From positions 17,236,455-17,300,454 of the forward strand of contig JALMQS010000187.1 of the NCBI GenBank assembly GCA_024734495.1: a stretch of DNA of 64,000 bases, written 5' to 3'. Below the pieces are notes generated by a model. It saw only the letters and a program-made list of their open reading frames with translations, was not told the origin of the DNA and did no database searches. This stretch comes from Forficula auricularia (lineage: Eukaryota > Arthropoda > Insecta > Dermaptera > Forficulidae). Both the position numbers and the translations under genes were made by a program. Numbering within the stretch: position 1 is the stretch's first letter; each line of letters begins with the position of its first letter. This document shows positions 22,659-32,244 of this stretch, piece after piece.

Positions 22659-23040
22659 TAATAAAGTTGTTGTAGGGAAATAAGGACAATAGCTTATGCA
22701 AATAATTTTTATTTTTTGCCAACGTTTCGTCAACTTTGTTGACTTCCTCAGAGCTCAAATAAATTAACTTCCTTTGCATATTTGTCACTTTATAATTTTC
22801 CTTTCTATCAAACATATCAGGCCAGTCATCAAACAGATTGAAAATATTTTCTTTTTTTCAATCTGTTTGATGACTGGCCTGATATGTTTGCTAAGAAGGA
22901 ATATTGATAAAATGACAAATATGCAAAGAAGTTAATTTATTTGAGCACTGAGGAAGTCAACAAAGTTGACGAAACGTTGGCAAAAAATAAAAATTATTTG
23001 CACAAGTATTGTCCTTATTTCCCTACAGCTAACTTTATTA
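22659..23040. repeat. Near-perfect foldback, arms about 180 bp, with ribozyme-like hairpins
   Basis: The arms meet at about 22850 (CAATCTGTTTGATGACTGGC and complement). Each arm holds CTGAGGAAGTCAAC...GTTGACGAAACGTTGGC, on the minus strand at 22720-22755 and the plus strand at 22950-22985. This has the CTGA-x-GA / hairpin / GAAAC pattern shared with other foldbacks in the window. No ORF is supported. Confidence 0.8.
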
Positions 23041-23269
23041 AAATAAATAATAATAATTAAATAAAAATATTGTCTTTTATTAGTTTGTGACCTTTCATTT
23101 TAAAAATAATTTAAAAATTTTAAGTCACTTACCATAAGCTCTGGAAAATTTTTAATATTTTGTCTACTCAATTATAAAATTGTTTGTGACGTTCTCATAA
23201 TAACGTATTAAAAAAATTCTATTCTTTTTTTTTTTTTAATTTTCGAGTATCCAGTTTTTTAATGTGGAG

Positions 23270-23510
23270 TGTACAAACAAATGCTAGACAAGGACGCGCC
23301 GTCCTTTCGAGCGTATTCATGCCCTTAACTAATATGCCAGTTGAGTTGTCTAAATAGCAGGGCCTCCCAGAATCGAGATGGAGCTATTTAATGACCGGGC
23401 ATGCTGCTACTGACAAACATCGAGCGTGCTGCGACAGGTTTGAACATGATTGTGTCTGGTGATGGTTCACCCACCCTCTGCTCGCTATACAAGCCTACGC
23501 TTTAGTTTGT
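23270..23510. other. GC-rich block of unknown nature
   Basis: About 240 bp near 50% GC inside AT-rich DNA, with CAAGGACGCGCCGTCCTTTCG (hairpin-prone) and several short palindromes. No ORF, tRNA box or transposon terminus is recognised. It is immediately followed by the hAT element at 23534. Confidence 0.35.
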
Positions 23511-24890
23511 CTGTAAAACAATTTAATAATAAGTATAGAGACCGGATTTTTATGCAGTAAAAACTGTCAAAATATGCAGTTAAAAATGCTGAAATAAGCA
23601 AGTAATATGCAGAATACGTTGAAATATGAAAATAAATGCAGTAAAAGATGTCTAAATAAATTTTTTTATGCACTAAAAAAATTAAAATTGAAAACAAAAA
23701 GACCATGTATTTGAAGAAGTGCTAGGAAAAAAATAAAATTGTAAAGTAAGCTATAGAGACCAAAAGTGTCAAATATTTATTTTAATTGAGTAAAAAATTG
23801 CACAAAATTCTCCTTATATTTAATATATTAAAAAATATTTAAACTCAAAGAAATAGTAGGTTCATTTGAATAAAATCAACATAATAAATATAATAATTTT
23901 TCAAAAAATATGAATAAAAAAATACGAGGGGGGGTAGTTTTATTTGTATTGTATTGTATTGCTTTTATTTATTTTTTTATATTAACAAGCTTTTCTTATT
24001 GACGTACAAATAATAAACTGATAAAATAATGCAAATATTAATATTAATCTGATCTCTACACTAATTTACAGACACTTCCACACACACACACGAACGATCA
24101 ATGGCCAAAATGGACTATAGTTACCGAAGGCCATTAAAAAATAATAATAATAAAGAAAATAATTAACAAAAAAAAGTATCTCAAAAATAATTAAAATTTG
24201 ATTGTAAATAATGTTTACAAATAATGGGGGGGGGGGGGGGGGGGGTGAATTTAAAAGGAACTTAAAACCCGCACTTTTACTTTGGAAGAAAAAGAATGGA
24301 AACTTTTCGACATTTTCGTGTAGAGGAAAGTATCTAGTCAAATCAAAACACAACTGAATAAAAAAGAAAAATGAGTGGGTTGTTGTTTTGTAGCTTGTTT
24401 ACATCCTTTCTAATCCAACCTCCTACTTCGTAGTCCAACACTACACTCTTGTCGTTGAGGCCTATTTCAGTTTTCTTCGAATCTAAATTAGTGTCCTTTA
24501 TTTCTTCATTTTTTTTTATTTCTCCTAAAATTTATTTTAAAAAAATCTGTATTTGGCAATATTTGACAAAAAATCCTTCAAATATGCAATTTTATGCAAT
24601 ATTACTCAAATATGTAAAAATATGCAGTATAAAATTTAACCCACAGTATCCTAGATCAGGGGTCGGCAACCTTTTGAGACGGAAGGGATAAAAGTTACAA
24701 TTTACAAAATTTCCCAGTTTTTAAAGAGCCACTAACATTTTTGTTTCAATAATATGGTATTTGATTAGGATTAGGTATATAAATTTGATTTTTGATTTAA
24801 AATAAATAGCTTTAAATATGAAATAATATTTATTCATATAAAAACATACAAATGTTTCATTTTAACTAGCTCTGCTAGAATAATAACATC

Positions 24891-25500
24891 TATATATATA
24901 AAATTAAGATTTTGTCTAACATTGGTCCAAATCACGCCAAATTTTGGTAGTACACGTTTCAAGCAAAGTTATGAACGAAAACACCCTCAACAAAACTTGG
25001 AGCAAACTCAACCAAATTTTGTATATATAATCTCTGGGCCTCTAGAGAGCTAGAAATGCAAAAACTAACCACCCAAAATGGGGGGGGGTCAAAAAATGAA
25101 AATTGTTTCTCTTGGGCCAAACTCAACCAAATTTTGTATACATAATCTGTGGGTCACTAGAAGGCTAGAAATGCAAAAACTGGGTGCGGGGTGGAATGGG
25201 GGTGGGGTGAGGAGTGAGGCGGAGTAGGGTGGGGGTGCAAGGGTGGTGCGGGGTGGAGTCCAGGGGGCTAAGCGGGGGGGGGGTACAGGGTTGGAGGGCA
25301 CGGGATGGATGGGGTGAGGTTTGTGGTGTGGGGGCGGGGGGTGGGGTGCTGGAGGGGGTTGGGGGGATAGTGGGTTAGGGTGCGGAATGGAGTGTTGGGG
25401 TGGTGGTGGTGTAGGGACGGGGGTTGGGTATGGTGCGGGGGGTGGGGGTGCTGGGTGGATTTCGGGGGCTGGGGGTCCAGGAGGCGTGCCTTGCAGCTAG
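24891..25500 (+). mobile_element. Helitron, non-autonomous, G-rich cargo
   Basis: The 5' end TCTATATATATAAAATTAAG lies after an A, and the 3' end GCCTTGCAGCTAG lies before a T, as expected for Helitron insertion between A and T with a CTRR end. The interior repeats an AACTCAACCAAATTTTGTAT / GCTAGAAATGCAAAAACT module and then a G-rich tract (25180-25480). Copies with the same ends or modules occur at 3595-4374 (-) and 33960-34800 (+). No Rep/helicase is encoded. Confidence 0.75.
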
Positions 25501-25747
25501 TTAGTAATAAAATAATATAACTGTAATTATTTAATAATAGATAGTTACATCATTGGGAGCATTGGCCTTCCATGCCTTTTGAAAGTCTAGTTAAATCTTG
25601 CTCATAACTTGTTTTCAGTTTCAAGCACGCCTATATAGAATTGTATTTGTTAGTTGGCTCCTTACTTTACTTGCAGTATATATATATATATATTATATAT
25701 ATATTTTTTTGGTATAATAATTTTTTATGAGTTTTGAAAATAAAATA

Positions 25748-25880
25748 TCGATCCTGGCTGGCAAATAATTTCTACCGGCTAAAAACTCGACTCCCTCACT
25801 AACACTACTATCACTTTACTTATGTGCTGTCTAAATGGGTTTTGTTCCCGGTGACAATAAATAAAAAAAAAAAAAAAAAT
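25748..25880 (+). repeat. tRNA-derived SINE, 3' portion
   Basis: CGATCCTGGCTGGCAAATAA, TTTCTACCGG, AAAACTCGACTCCCTCACTA and GTTCCCGGTGA...AATAAA plus poly-A match the body and tail of the full SINE at 43598-43796. The tRNA head upstream of the B box is missing, so this copy is 5'-truncated. Confidence 0.75.
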
Positions 25881-26215
25881 GAAAATGAAAATAATATAAT
25901 TATTAATATTTGCGCATGGAACTAGAGAGCCGCATCTTGACATCGAAAGAGCCGCAGGTTGCCGACCCCTGTCCTAGATGCATGATTAGGATAGATAATT
26001 GATCCCCTGGGTCTTATGTGGCGGCAAACAAAATATGCAATTGCATAGGAATCCGGTCTCTAATAATAAGGTATAAAAAATATTAATTAAAAAAAGCGGC
26101 TAAGTGCAATCCAATACTTCTGCCAAAACATATTTTAGATCATTATTAAGAATTAATTTTTTATTCAATTTATATAGTTTTTAAATGAAAGTGAGACGTC
26201 GAGTACATGTAAACT

Positions 26216-29200
26216 AATTTACTTTCATCATCATAAAATCAAGAGTATTCCATAAGAAATCGAAAATTATGAAATCTGGAAAATTCGTATTCAGATTCGT
26301 GACAATACATATTACTTTCACATTTATATTCTATAGAATATAAATGTATTCTATTGAATATAAATGTATTCTATAGAATATAAATGTGAAAGTAATATGT
26401 ATTGTTATTGTAGTCCGGGAGCTAGCAACGTCGGGAAAACAAGAATTTTAGGTCAGCTGATTTTTTGATATGTCGTTTCTTTTGCTCTTTCGGTTAGGGT
26501 CTGGGCCATCTGGCTGGCGGTAGCGGTTGCGTTTACTTCTGCGCATCCAATTTGTACAGGTAATAATACTAACTTTTGAAAGAATTTTAAGAAGGCTAAT
26601 TTTTAATATTTTATCTTTAGATAGGTTTAACAAACATCCATCTCTTATTGCCAGACATTTTTATCGTTGCTAATAATGTCCCAGACGCGATTTTTTATTG
26701 ATTAAAAATTAAAAATTTTAAGTATTTTAGTACGTCTGTAATTTTAATATTATGTTATTTAAGTGTGAAAAAACCTAAAATTAATTTGCCAGACACTAAT
26801 TCAGTTGTTAAAACAGGAATCAGAACGAGAAAGTCCAGTATGATGCTACTAGTCAGAGATAGACAGTTGCAGAATAGATTGCTGAGAACAAGATAGAAAA
26901 CCATTACAGAAGTTCAAGTTTCAATGATGAAATTTTAACATGAAAAATAAAATAAAATTAGAATAATACTGAATTAGAAACCCAGAAATTAAAAATGCAT
27001 TATTAAAGGTTCAAATTTTTTTTTTATTTGAAATACTCTGGTCGCCACACGTGAATTACAAAAATTAAAGTTTTTTCATTCTATAATACTGTCACAAAAG
27101 AAGGATACATCTTCATAATCACCGTCATCGTCGTCACTCTCATTATCAGAATTATTGATATCATCATCTTGAGGCATCGTTGTTGTCTTCTAATATTTTA
27201 TCATCTGTAGCAACAACCAAATTAACATTAGTGTGATATTTTTCATTCGTTATATAATATTATAGTTATTATTAATAGATATTCTATTTCATACTTACTT
27301 TGTATAATAATATTTTGCCACCTGGGTATTCCATTTCTAAGCGTGGAAAATAGAAAAAACTAAAAATATTCGAAAAAACAAATAACACAGTCCTGTAGAG
27401 CAGAAAAGGCACTGTCTAATGAATACAAACCCTTTGCTCAACAACAAACAAATCCTTTAAATAATCATCTTTGAAAAAAAACCGAACGAACTTATTCCCC
27501 AACCTAATATATCTGCGGCCTCCTTAAAATCTTAAAATGCTTTAAGTACCCTCCCCCACCATTAGGTAATTACTCGTTCAAAAATTGTAAAGCTAGACTT
27601 ATAAAAAATATTTACACGGTTTTATTTAACTTGTAATTTTGTCTGCTGTCTGTTTGGGTCAAATTTACCTATAATCTGTCACTTGTGAGACATTTCACGC
27701 CAAATCGGACGGTTTGAAAAATTTTAATTTTGATTTCCTTCATTTTTTGACATTTTTTAGTACCCATCAAAAAACTCTTCCTGGTAAATTTTGAAATTTT
27801 TTTGATAACCGGTTTAAAAGATATCGAATTTCGGTTTTTCGCTCATAGCTTCTTCAAAAATGGTCCAAATTCAAATTTTTTTTTTTTGAAATTTTTGTTT
27901 TTTTACATACTTTTTATAAATAAAATACAAAATAAATTATTTAAAGTGTTTTTATGTGCAATTTTTGAGTGTTGAAAATTTTAATCTTGTTTTTGAAACT
28001 GTATGTATTGTTCGATTTTTTTGATAATTTTTTATTCTAAACTTCTATTCATTCTACATATTTTAAGACCAGATTGATAGTAGTCCAATGATAATTACTA
28101 TTTTTTTTTCGATTTTTGAAAATTTTCCAAACCGTCCAATTTGGCGTTGAATGTCCCAAATGTATCACTTAACTTTAACTACATAGTAACATGTTTTTTT
28201 ATCATTATCATGTGGAGAACACGAAGAAGCCGATTCTCGGATTATTTTTCATATTTGTCAAGTCAATTTTGACGCAGAAGTTGTTATACGCTGTTCTGAC
28301 TCTGATATCTTAATTATTCTCCTGGGAAATATGTGGATCATGTGGGACGCTTCTTTGAAAATTTGGATGCGTGAATATGGGCGTAGGAAATAATCAGCGA
28401 TACATTAACGTTAATGAATTATACCAAATCCTTGGTGAATCTTTGTCTAAAGCTTTACCATGCTTCCACGCAATCACAGGGTGTGATTACACGCCAGCAT
28501 TCTTACGAAAAGGTAAAGTGAGGCCTTTTAAATTGTTGGAGAAATCTAAAGAGTACCAATTAGCTTTTGAAAACATTATTACGGATGACGAAGCAGTACT
28601 TGAAACTACATATGTGACCCTTGAGAAATTTATTTGTCAAATGTATGGAGTTCGTCACTCTTCGAATGTCAATGATGTGCGATTTCATTTGTTCTCAAGT
28701 ACCTATCAGTCAAAAAAATCCGATGAAAACTTTGAAAAAAAATTTCGAAACTTCGACTCATCAAGTTTGCCACCCTGCAAAGCGGAATTGCAACAGCATT
28801 TATTGAGGGTTCGCTATGTGACAAAACTTTGGAGAAATGCTCACTTAAAACATCCAACATCCTTATCCCCAGTTGCTTCCGGTTGGACCATCAACGATGA
28901 TAGGTACGATTTTGTCTGGTTTGTAGGAGAGCAATTACCATCATCAGTTGCAGATATTATTATACAAAGTAAGTATGAAATAGAATATCTATTAATAATA
29001 ACTATAATATTATATAACGAATGAAAAATATCACACTAATGTTAATTTGGTTGTTGTTACAGATGATAAAATATTAGAAGACAACAACGATGCCCAAGAT
29101 GATGATATCAATAATTCTGATAATGAGAGTGACGACGATGACGGTGATTATGAAGATGCATCCTTCTTTTGTGACAGTATTATAGAATGAAAAAACTTTA

Positions 29201-29990
29201 ATTTTTTGTAATTCACGTGTGGCGACCAGAGTATTTCAAATAAAAAAAAATTTGAACCTTTAATAATGCATTTTTAATTTCTGGGTTTCTAATTCAGTAT
29301 TATTCTAATTTTATTTTATTTTTCATGTTAAAATTTCATCATTGAAACTTGAACTTCTGTAATGGTTTTCTATCTTGTTCTCAGCAATCTATTCTGCAAC
29401 CGTCTATCTCTGACTAGTAGCATCATACTGGACTTTCTCGTTCTGATTCCTGTTTTAACAACTGAATAAGTGTCTGGCAAATTAATTTTAGGTTTTTTCA
29501 CACTTAAATAACATAATATTAAAATTACAGACGTACTAAAATACTTAAAATTTTTAATTTTTAATCAATAAAAAATCGCGTCTGGGACATTATTAGCAAC
29601 GATAAAAACGTCTGGCAATAAGAGATGGATGTTTGTTAAACCTATCTAAAGATAAAATATTAAAAATTAGCCTTCTTAAAATTCTTTCAAAAGTTAGTAT
29701 TATTACCTGTACAAATTGGATGCGCAGAAGTAAACGCAACCACTACCGCCAGCCAGATGGCCCAGACCCTAACCGAAAGAGCAAAAGAAACGACATATCA
29801 AAAAATCAGCTGACCTAAAATGATCGCTCGAAAACTTTGCTAGCTCCTATACTATTGTGTTATATATTCTATAGAATATAAATGTTAAAGTAATATTATG
29901 TATTGTCACGAATCTGAATACGAATAGAATTTTCCAGATTTCATCGATTTCTATGGAATACTTTGATTTTATGATGATGATAGTAAATTG
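26216..29990. mobile_element. Long-inverted-repeat element, arms about 1 kb, carrying a nuclease gene fragment
   Basis: The arms 26216-27320 and about 28960-29990 are reverse complements over most of their length. They share ATCATCATAAAATCAA, TTAGGTCAGCTGATTTTTTG, TTGCGTTTACTTCTGCGCAT, ATAATGTCCCAGACGCGATT and the exon tail with its Asp/Glu-rich end. The middle carries a FEN/XPG-like coding fragment on the plus strand; the left arm duplicates its 3' end on the minus strand. A nested inverted-repeat element (about 27688-28163, ends ACATTTCACGCCAAATCGGA and its partner) splits the middle. No known transposase is seen. Confidence 0.75.
28199..29190 (+). pseudogene. FEN1/XPG-like (PIN-fold) nuclease fragment of a mobile element, frameshifted
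   Basis: Two frames join with a one-base shift near 28360-28375. The first reads EHEEADSRIIFHICQ, then VVIRCSDSDILIILLG, with the acidic S/T-D-x-D pattern of FEN/XPG nucleases. The second reads GVGNNQRYINVNELYQILGE, LPCFHAITGCDYTPAFLRKG, KVRPFKLL. A GTAAGT...ACAG intron at 28969-29062 is bounded by in-phase exons, and the second exon is strongly acidic (Asp/Asn/Glu-rich) and ends FFCDSIIE then TGA at 29190; AATAAA follows. Similar sequences occur as repeated uncharacterised genes in insect genomes (recalled, not checked). The N-terminus is lost upstream, next to a nested repeat. The nuclease assignment is an inference from motif pattern. Confidence 0.6.
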
Positions 29991-30229
29991 CGCTCGTCTG
30001 GGCCCAGACTCTTTGATTTTTCATTCCCAATCAAGCCCGCGAATTGCTGTTTCTAATTTTTCTCATCATTAATAATCGAAAATATAAATTGCAATTTTTT
30101 AATTCACATAGAAATTGCTAATTTTAATAATAATTGAACAAGAAAATCAAAGATCAAGAGGCTTTCTTTCATCATTTACATAATTAAATTATTTTTCATG
30201 ATTTATATATATTTATATATATATATATA

Positions 30230-30724
30230 TAAATTTACTATACCATCTGTCTGATTTTTTGGGGAATCGAGCGAATTTTGTTCAGATATTCAATAATAAA
30301 TTTTATTTAGAATGTTTATAAGTATGTAAGTAGGATGAACGCGCAGTCCCCATCCGGCCACCGCCCTATTTTGGTGCAATTGAACCAGACCTGTTTTGAT
30401 ACTGAACCAAAAAGTTGAAAAAAGATACAGGACCCAGCCGGGCCATCGCATTAAATGGAAAAGGCATTTGCGGGCTTAACTCAGAAGATATCGGATCATA
30501 CCGGTCATCATTTTTTTCAACTCTTATTGGTTCAGTATCAAAATGAGTCTGGTCCCAATTGAACCAAAATAGGGCAGTGGCCGGATAAAACGTTTTAACT
30601 TTCACGTTCATCTAACTTTAACATATAAACATTCTAAATAAAATTTATTATTGAATATCTGAACAAAATTCATCTGTTTCGATTCCCCAAAGAATCAGGA
30701 CAGATGGGCTTTCTAGTAAATTTA
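30230..30724. repeat. Foldback element with about 190-bp arms
   Basis: Left-arm words AAATTTACTA, CATCTGTCTGATT, GGGGAATCGA, CCTATTTTGGTGCAATTGAA reappear inverted on the right (TTCAATTGAACCAAAATAGGG types, TTCGATTCCCC, CAGGACAGATGGG). A GC-richer centre (30420-30510) separates the arms. No coding sequence is supported. Confidence 0.7.
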
Positions 30725-30739
30725 TTACACTCAACAGCA

Positions 30740-31540
30740 AAAAAAACCGGCCACTCAATATTTTTCTGATAAAACGAAAAAAAAATTTTTTAAATGAAAA
30801 TAACACAACCAATGTTATATTTAATAATAAATTAGATAATTTACAATGTAAATACTTTTTATTAATTTGCAATATGTAATATTATCTCTAAAATGAAAAA
30901 ATATCAAAATACAGCGTAATAGATAATTTATCATTTATTAATATTTATCTATTATTTAGCATTAAAATTAATTAAAAAAATATGTCCTAGAATCTAGTAT
31001 TTCCCCCACGTGCCTTTTTAAGGGTCCTCGTGCGAACAGGCATCGACTCTATAAGTTTGTTCTTAATAATTAATAATATTTACAAATATGAGTATAATTA
31101 GGTTATTATACAATTTTTTAATTTTCCTTAATATAACCATTTACATATTTAATTTTATTTTAATTTTATTTTATGCAGGGAAAGATTCTAAACATCTCTC
31201 TCAATTCCCCCTTTTTTTCGACCTCCAGACAGGTTGACAGTCATTTGGTCATAAAAGCCTTTTGTTAGGGCTTGTTTATTCCAGCTACTTATGCAAAGGC
31301 ACGAAACTCATTATCTTTTTATGGGAGAGAAATCGCCACTCTTCAAGGACAAATGGAATATTCCATTTCATATTCTTTGTTCGCTAGTCGCATCTTAAAA
31401 TATTTTTTTTTAAGATTTAAAATAAAATATTTTAATCAAAATAAATATTATTATACAGTTTGATTTTACGGATTTTTACTAGAAAATTTCAAGTTGAAAT
31501 ATAATCTAACAAAGAATCCTAATTTAATTGGTTTAAAATA
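30740..31540. other. Intergenic AT-rich stretch before DTL
   Basis: No ORF, repeat terminus or RNA gene recognised. Confidence 0.4.
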
Positions 31541-31564
31541 AGCGGCACTTATGCCATGCCCCCT

Positions 31565-31715
31565 TTCATTCTGATTGGTCGCTGTCGTCCGGCTGGGCAG
31601 CCTGGTTATCTAGTGTATTTTATTTTACCAATTTGGTCAAATCATTCGTTTTTAAAATTTCCGTCCACAGTACATATATAAAATGTATAGAAGACAGTCG
31701 AGAGTTCATAATTCA
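31565..31715 (+). promoter_or_regulatory. Candidate core promoter of DTL
   Basis: GATTGGTC at 31574 is an inverted CCAAT element in a GC-richer patch, and TATATAAA lies at 31675-31682. A start about 30 bp downstream (31702-31712) would give a transcript whose 5' leader is almost entirely the 60-bp minisatellite. This is inferred from motif spacing only. Confidence 0.3.
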
Positions 31716-31770
31716 ATTTATTTTCATTTACATGTAAAGTTTCCTTTCTAAATATAATCATTCTCGATAT

Positions 31771-32230
31771 CCTGCTAAATTGTGATATTATTCAAGAGAG
31801 AAGAGATTCTTTTAATAGAAAACATCATAATTCCTGCTAGAGAAGATATTCTTTTAATAGAAAACATCATAATTCCTGCTAGAGAAGATATTCTTTTAAT
31901 AGAAAACATCATAATTCCTGCTAAATTGTGATATTATTCAAGAGAGAAGAGATTCTTTTAATAGAAAACATCATAATTCCTGCTACAAAGTGTGATATTA
32001 TTCAAGAGAGAAGAGATTCTTTTAATAGAAAACATCATAATTCCTGCTAAAGTGTGATATTATTCAAGAGAGAAGAGATTCTTTTAATAGAAAACATCAT
32101 AATTCCTGCTAAAGTGTGATATTATTCAAGAGAGAAGAGATTCTTTTAATAGAAAACATCATAATTCCTGCTAAAGTGTGATATTATTCAAGAGAGAAGA
32201 GATTCATTTAATAGAAAAAATCATAATTTT
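31771..32230 (+). repeat. 60-bp minisatellite directly upstream of the DTL start codon
   Basis: Six full units of about 60-64 bp and two 42-bp shortened units share GTGATATTATTCAAGAGAGA, AGAGATTCTTTTAATAGAAA and ACATCATAATTCCTGCT. The short units near 31839 and 31881 lack the GTGATATTATTC part. The last unit is degenerate and the array stops about 15 bp before ATG at 32245. Units are almost identical, so the expansion is recent. Confidence 0.95.
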
Positions 32231-32244
32231 CTATTTATTATAAC

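Larger units (their letters stand above)
24657..25971. mobile_element. Inner hAT element with 8-bp target duplication
   Basis: Starts CAGGGGTCGGCAACCTTTTG and ends CGCAGGTTGCCGACCCCTG. TCCTAGAT is duplicated at 24649-24656 and 25972-25979. It is non-autonomous. It contains the Helitron at 24891-25500 and the SINE 3' portion at 25748-25880. Confidence 0.9.
23534..26062. mobile_element. Outer hAT-like element with 8-bp target duplication
   Basis: Termini TATAGAGACCGGATTT and GAATCCGGTCTCTA are inverted repeats flanked by ATAATAAG on both sides (23526-23533 and 26063-26070). Unnested sequence is rich in ATATGCAG-like words and encodes nothing recognisable. A second hAT element (24657-25971) is inserted in it, and that one holds a Helitron and a SINE fragment. 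Confidence 0.75.
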
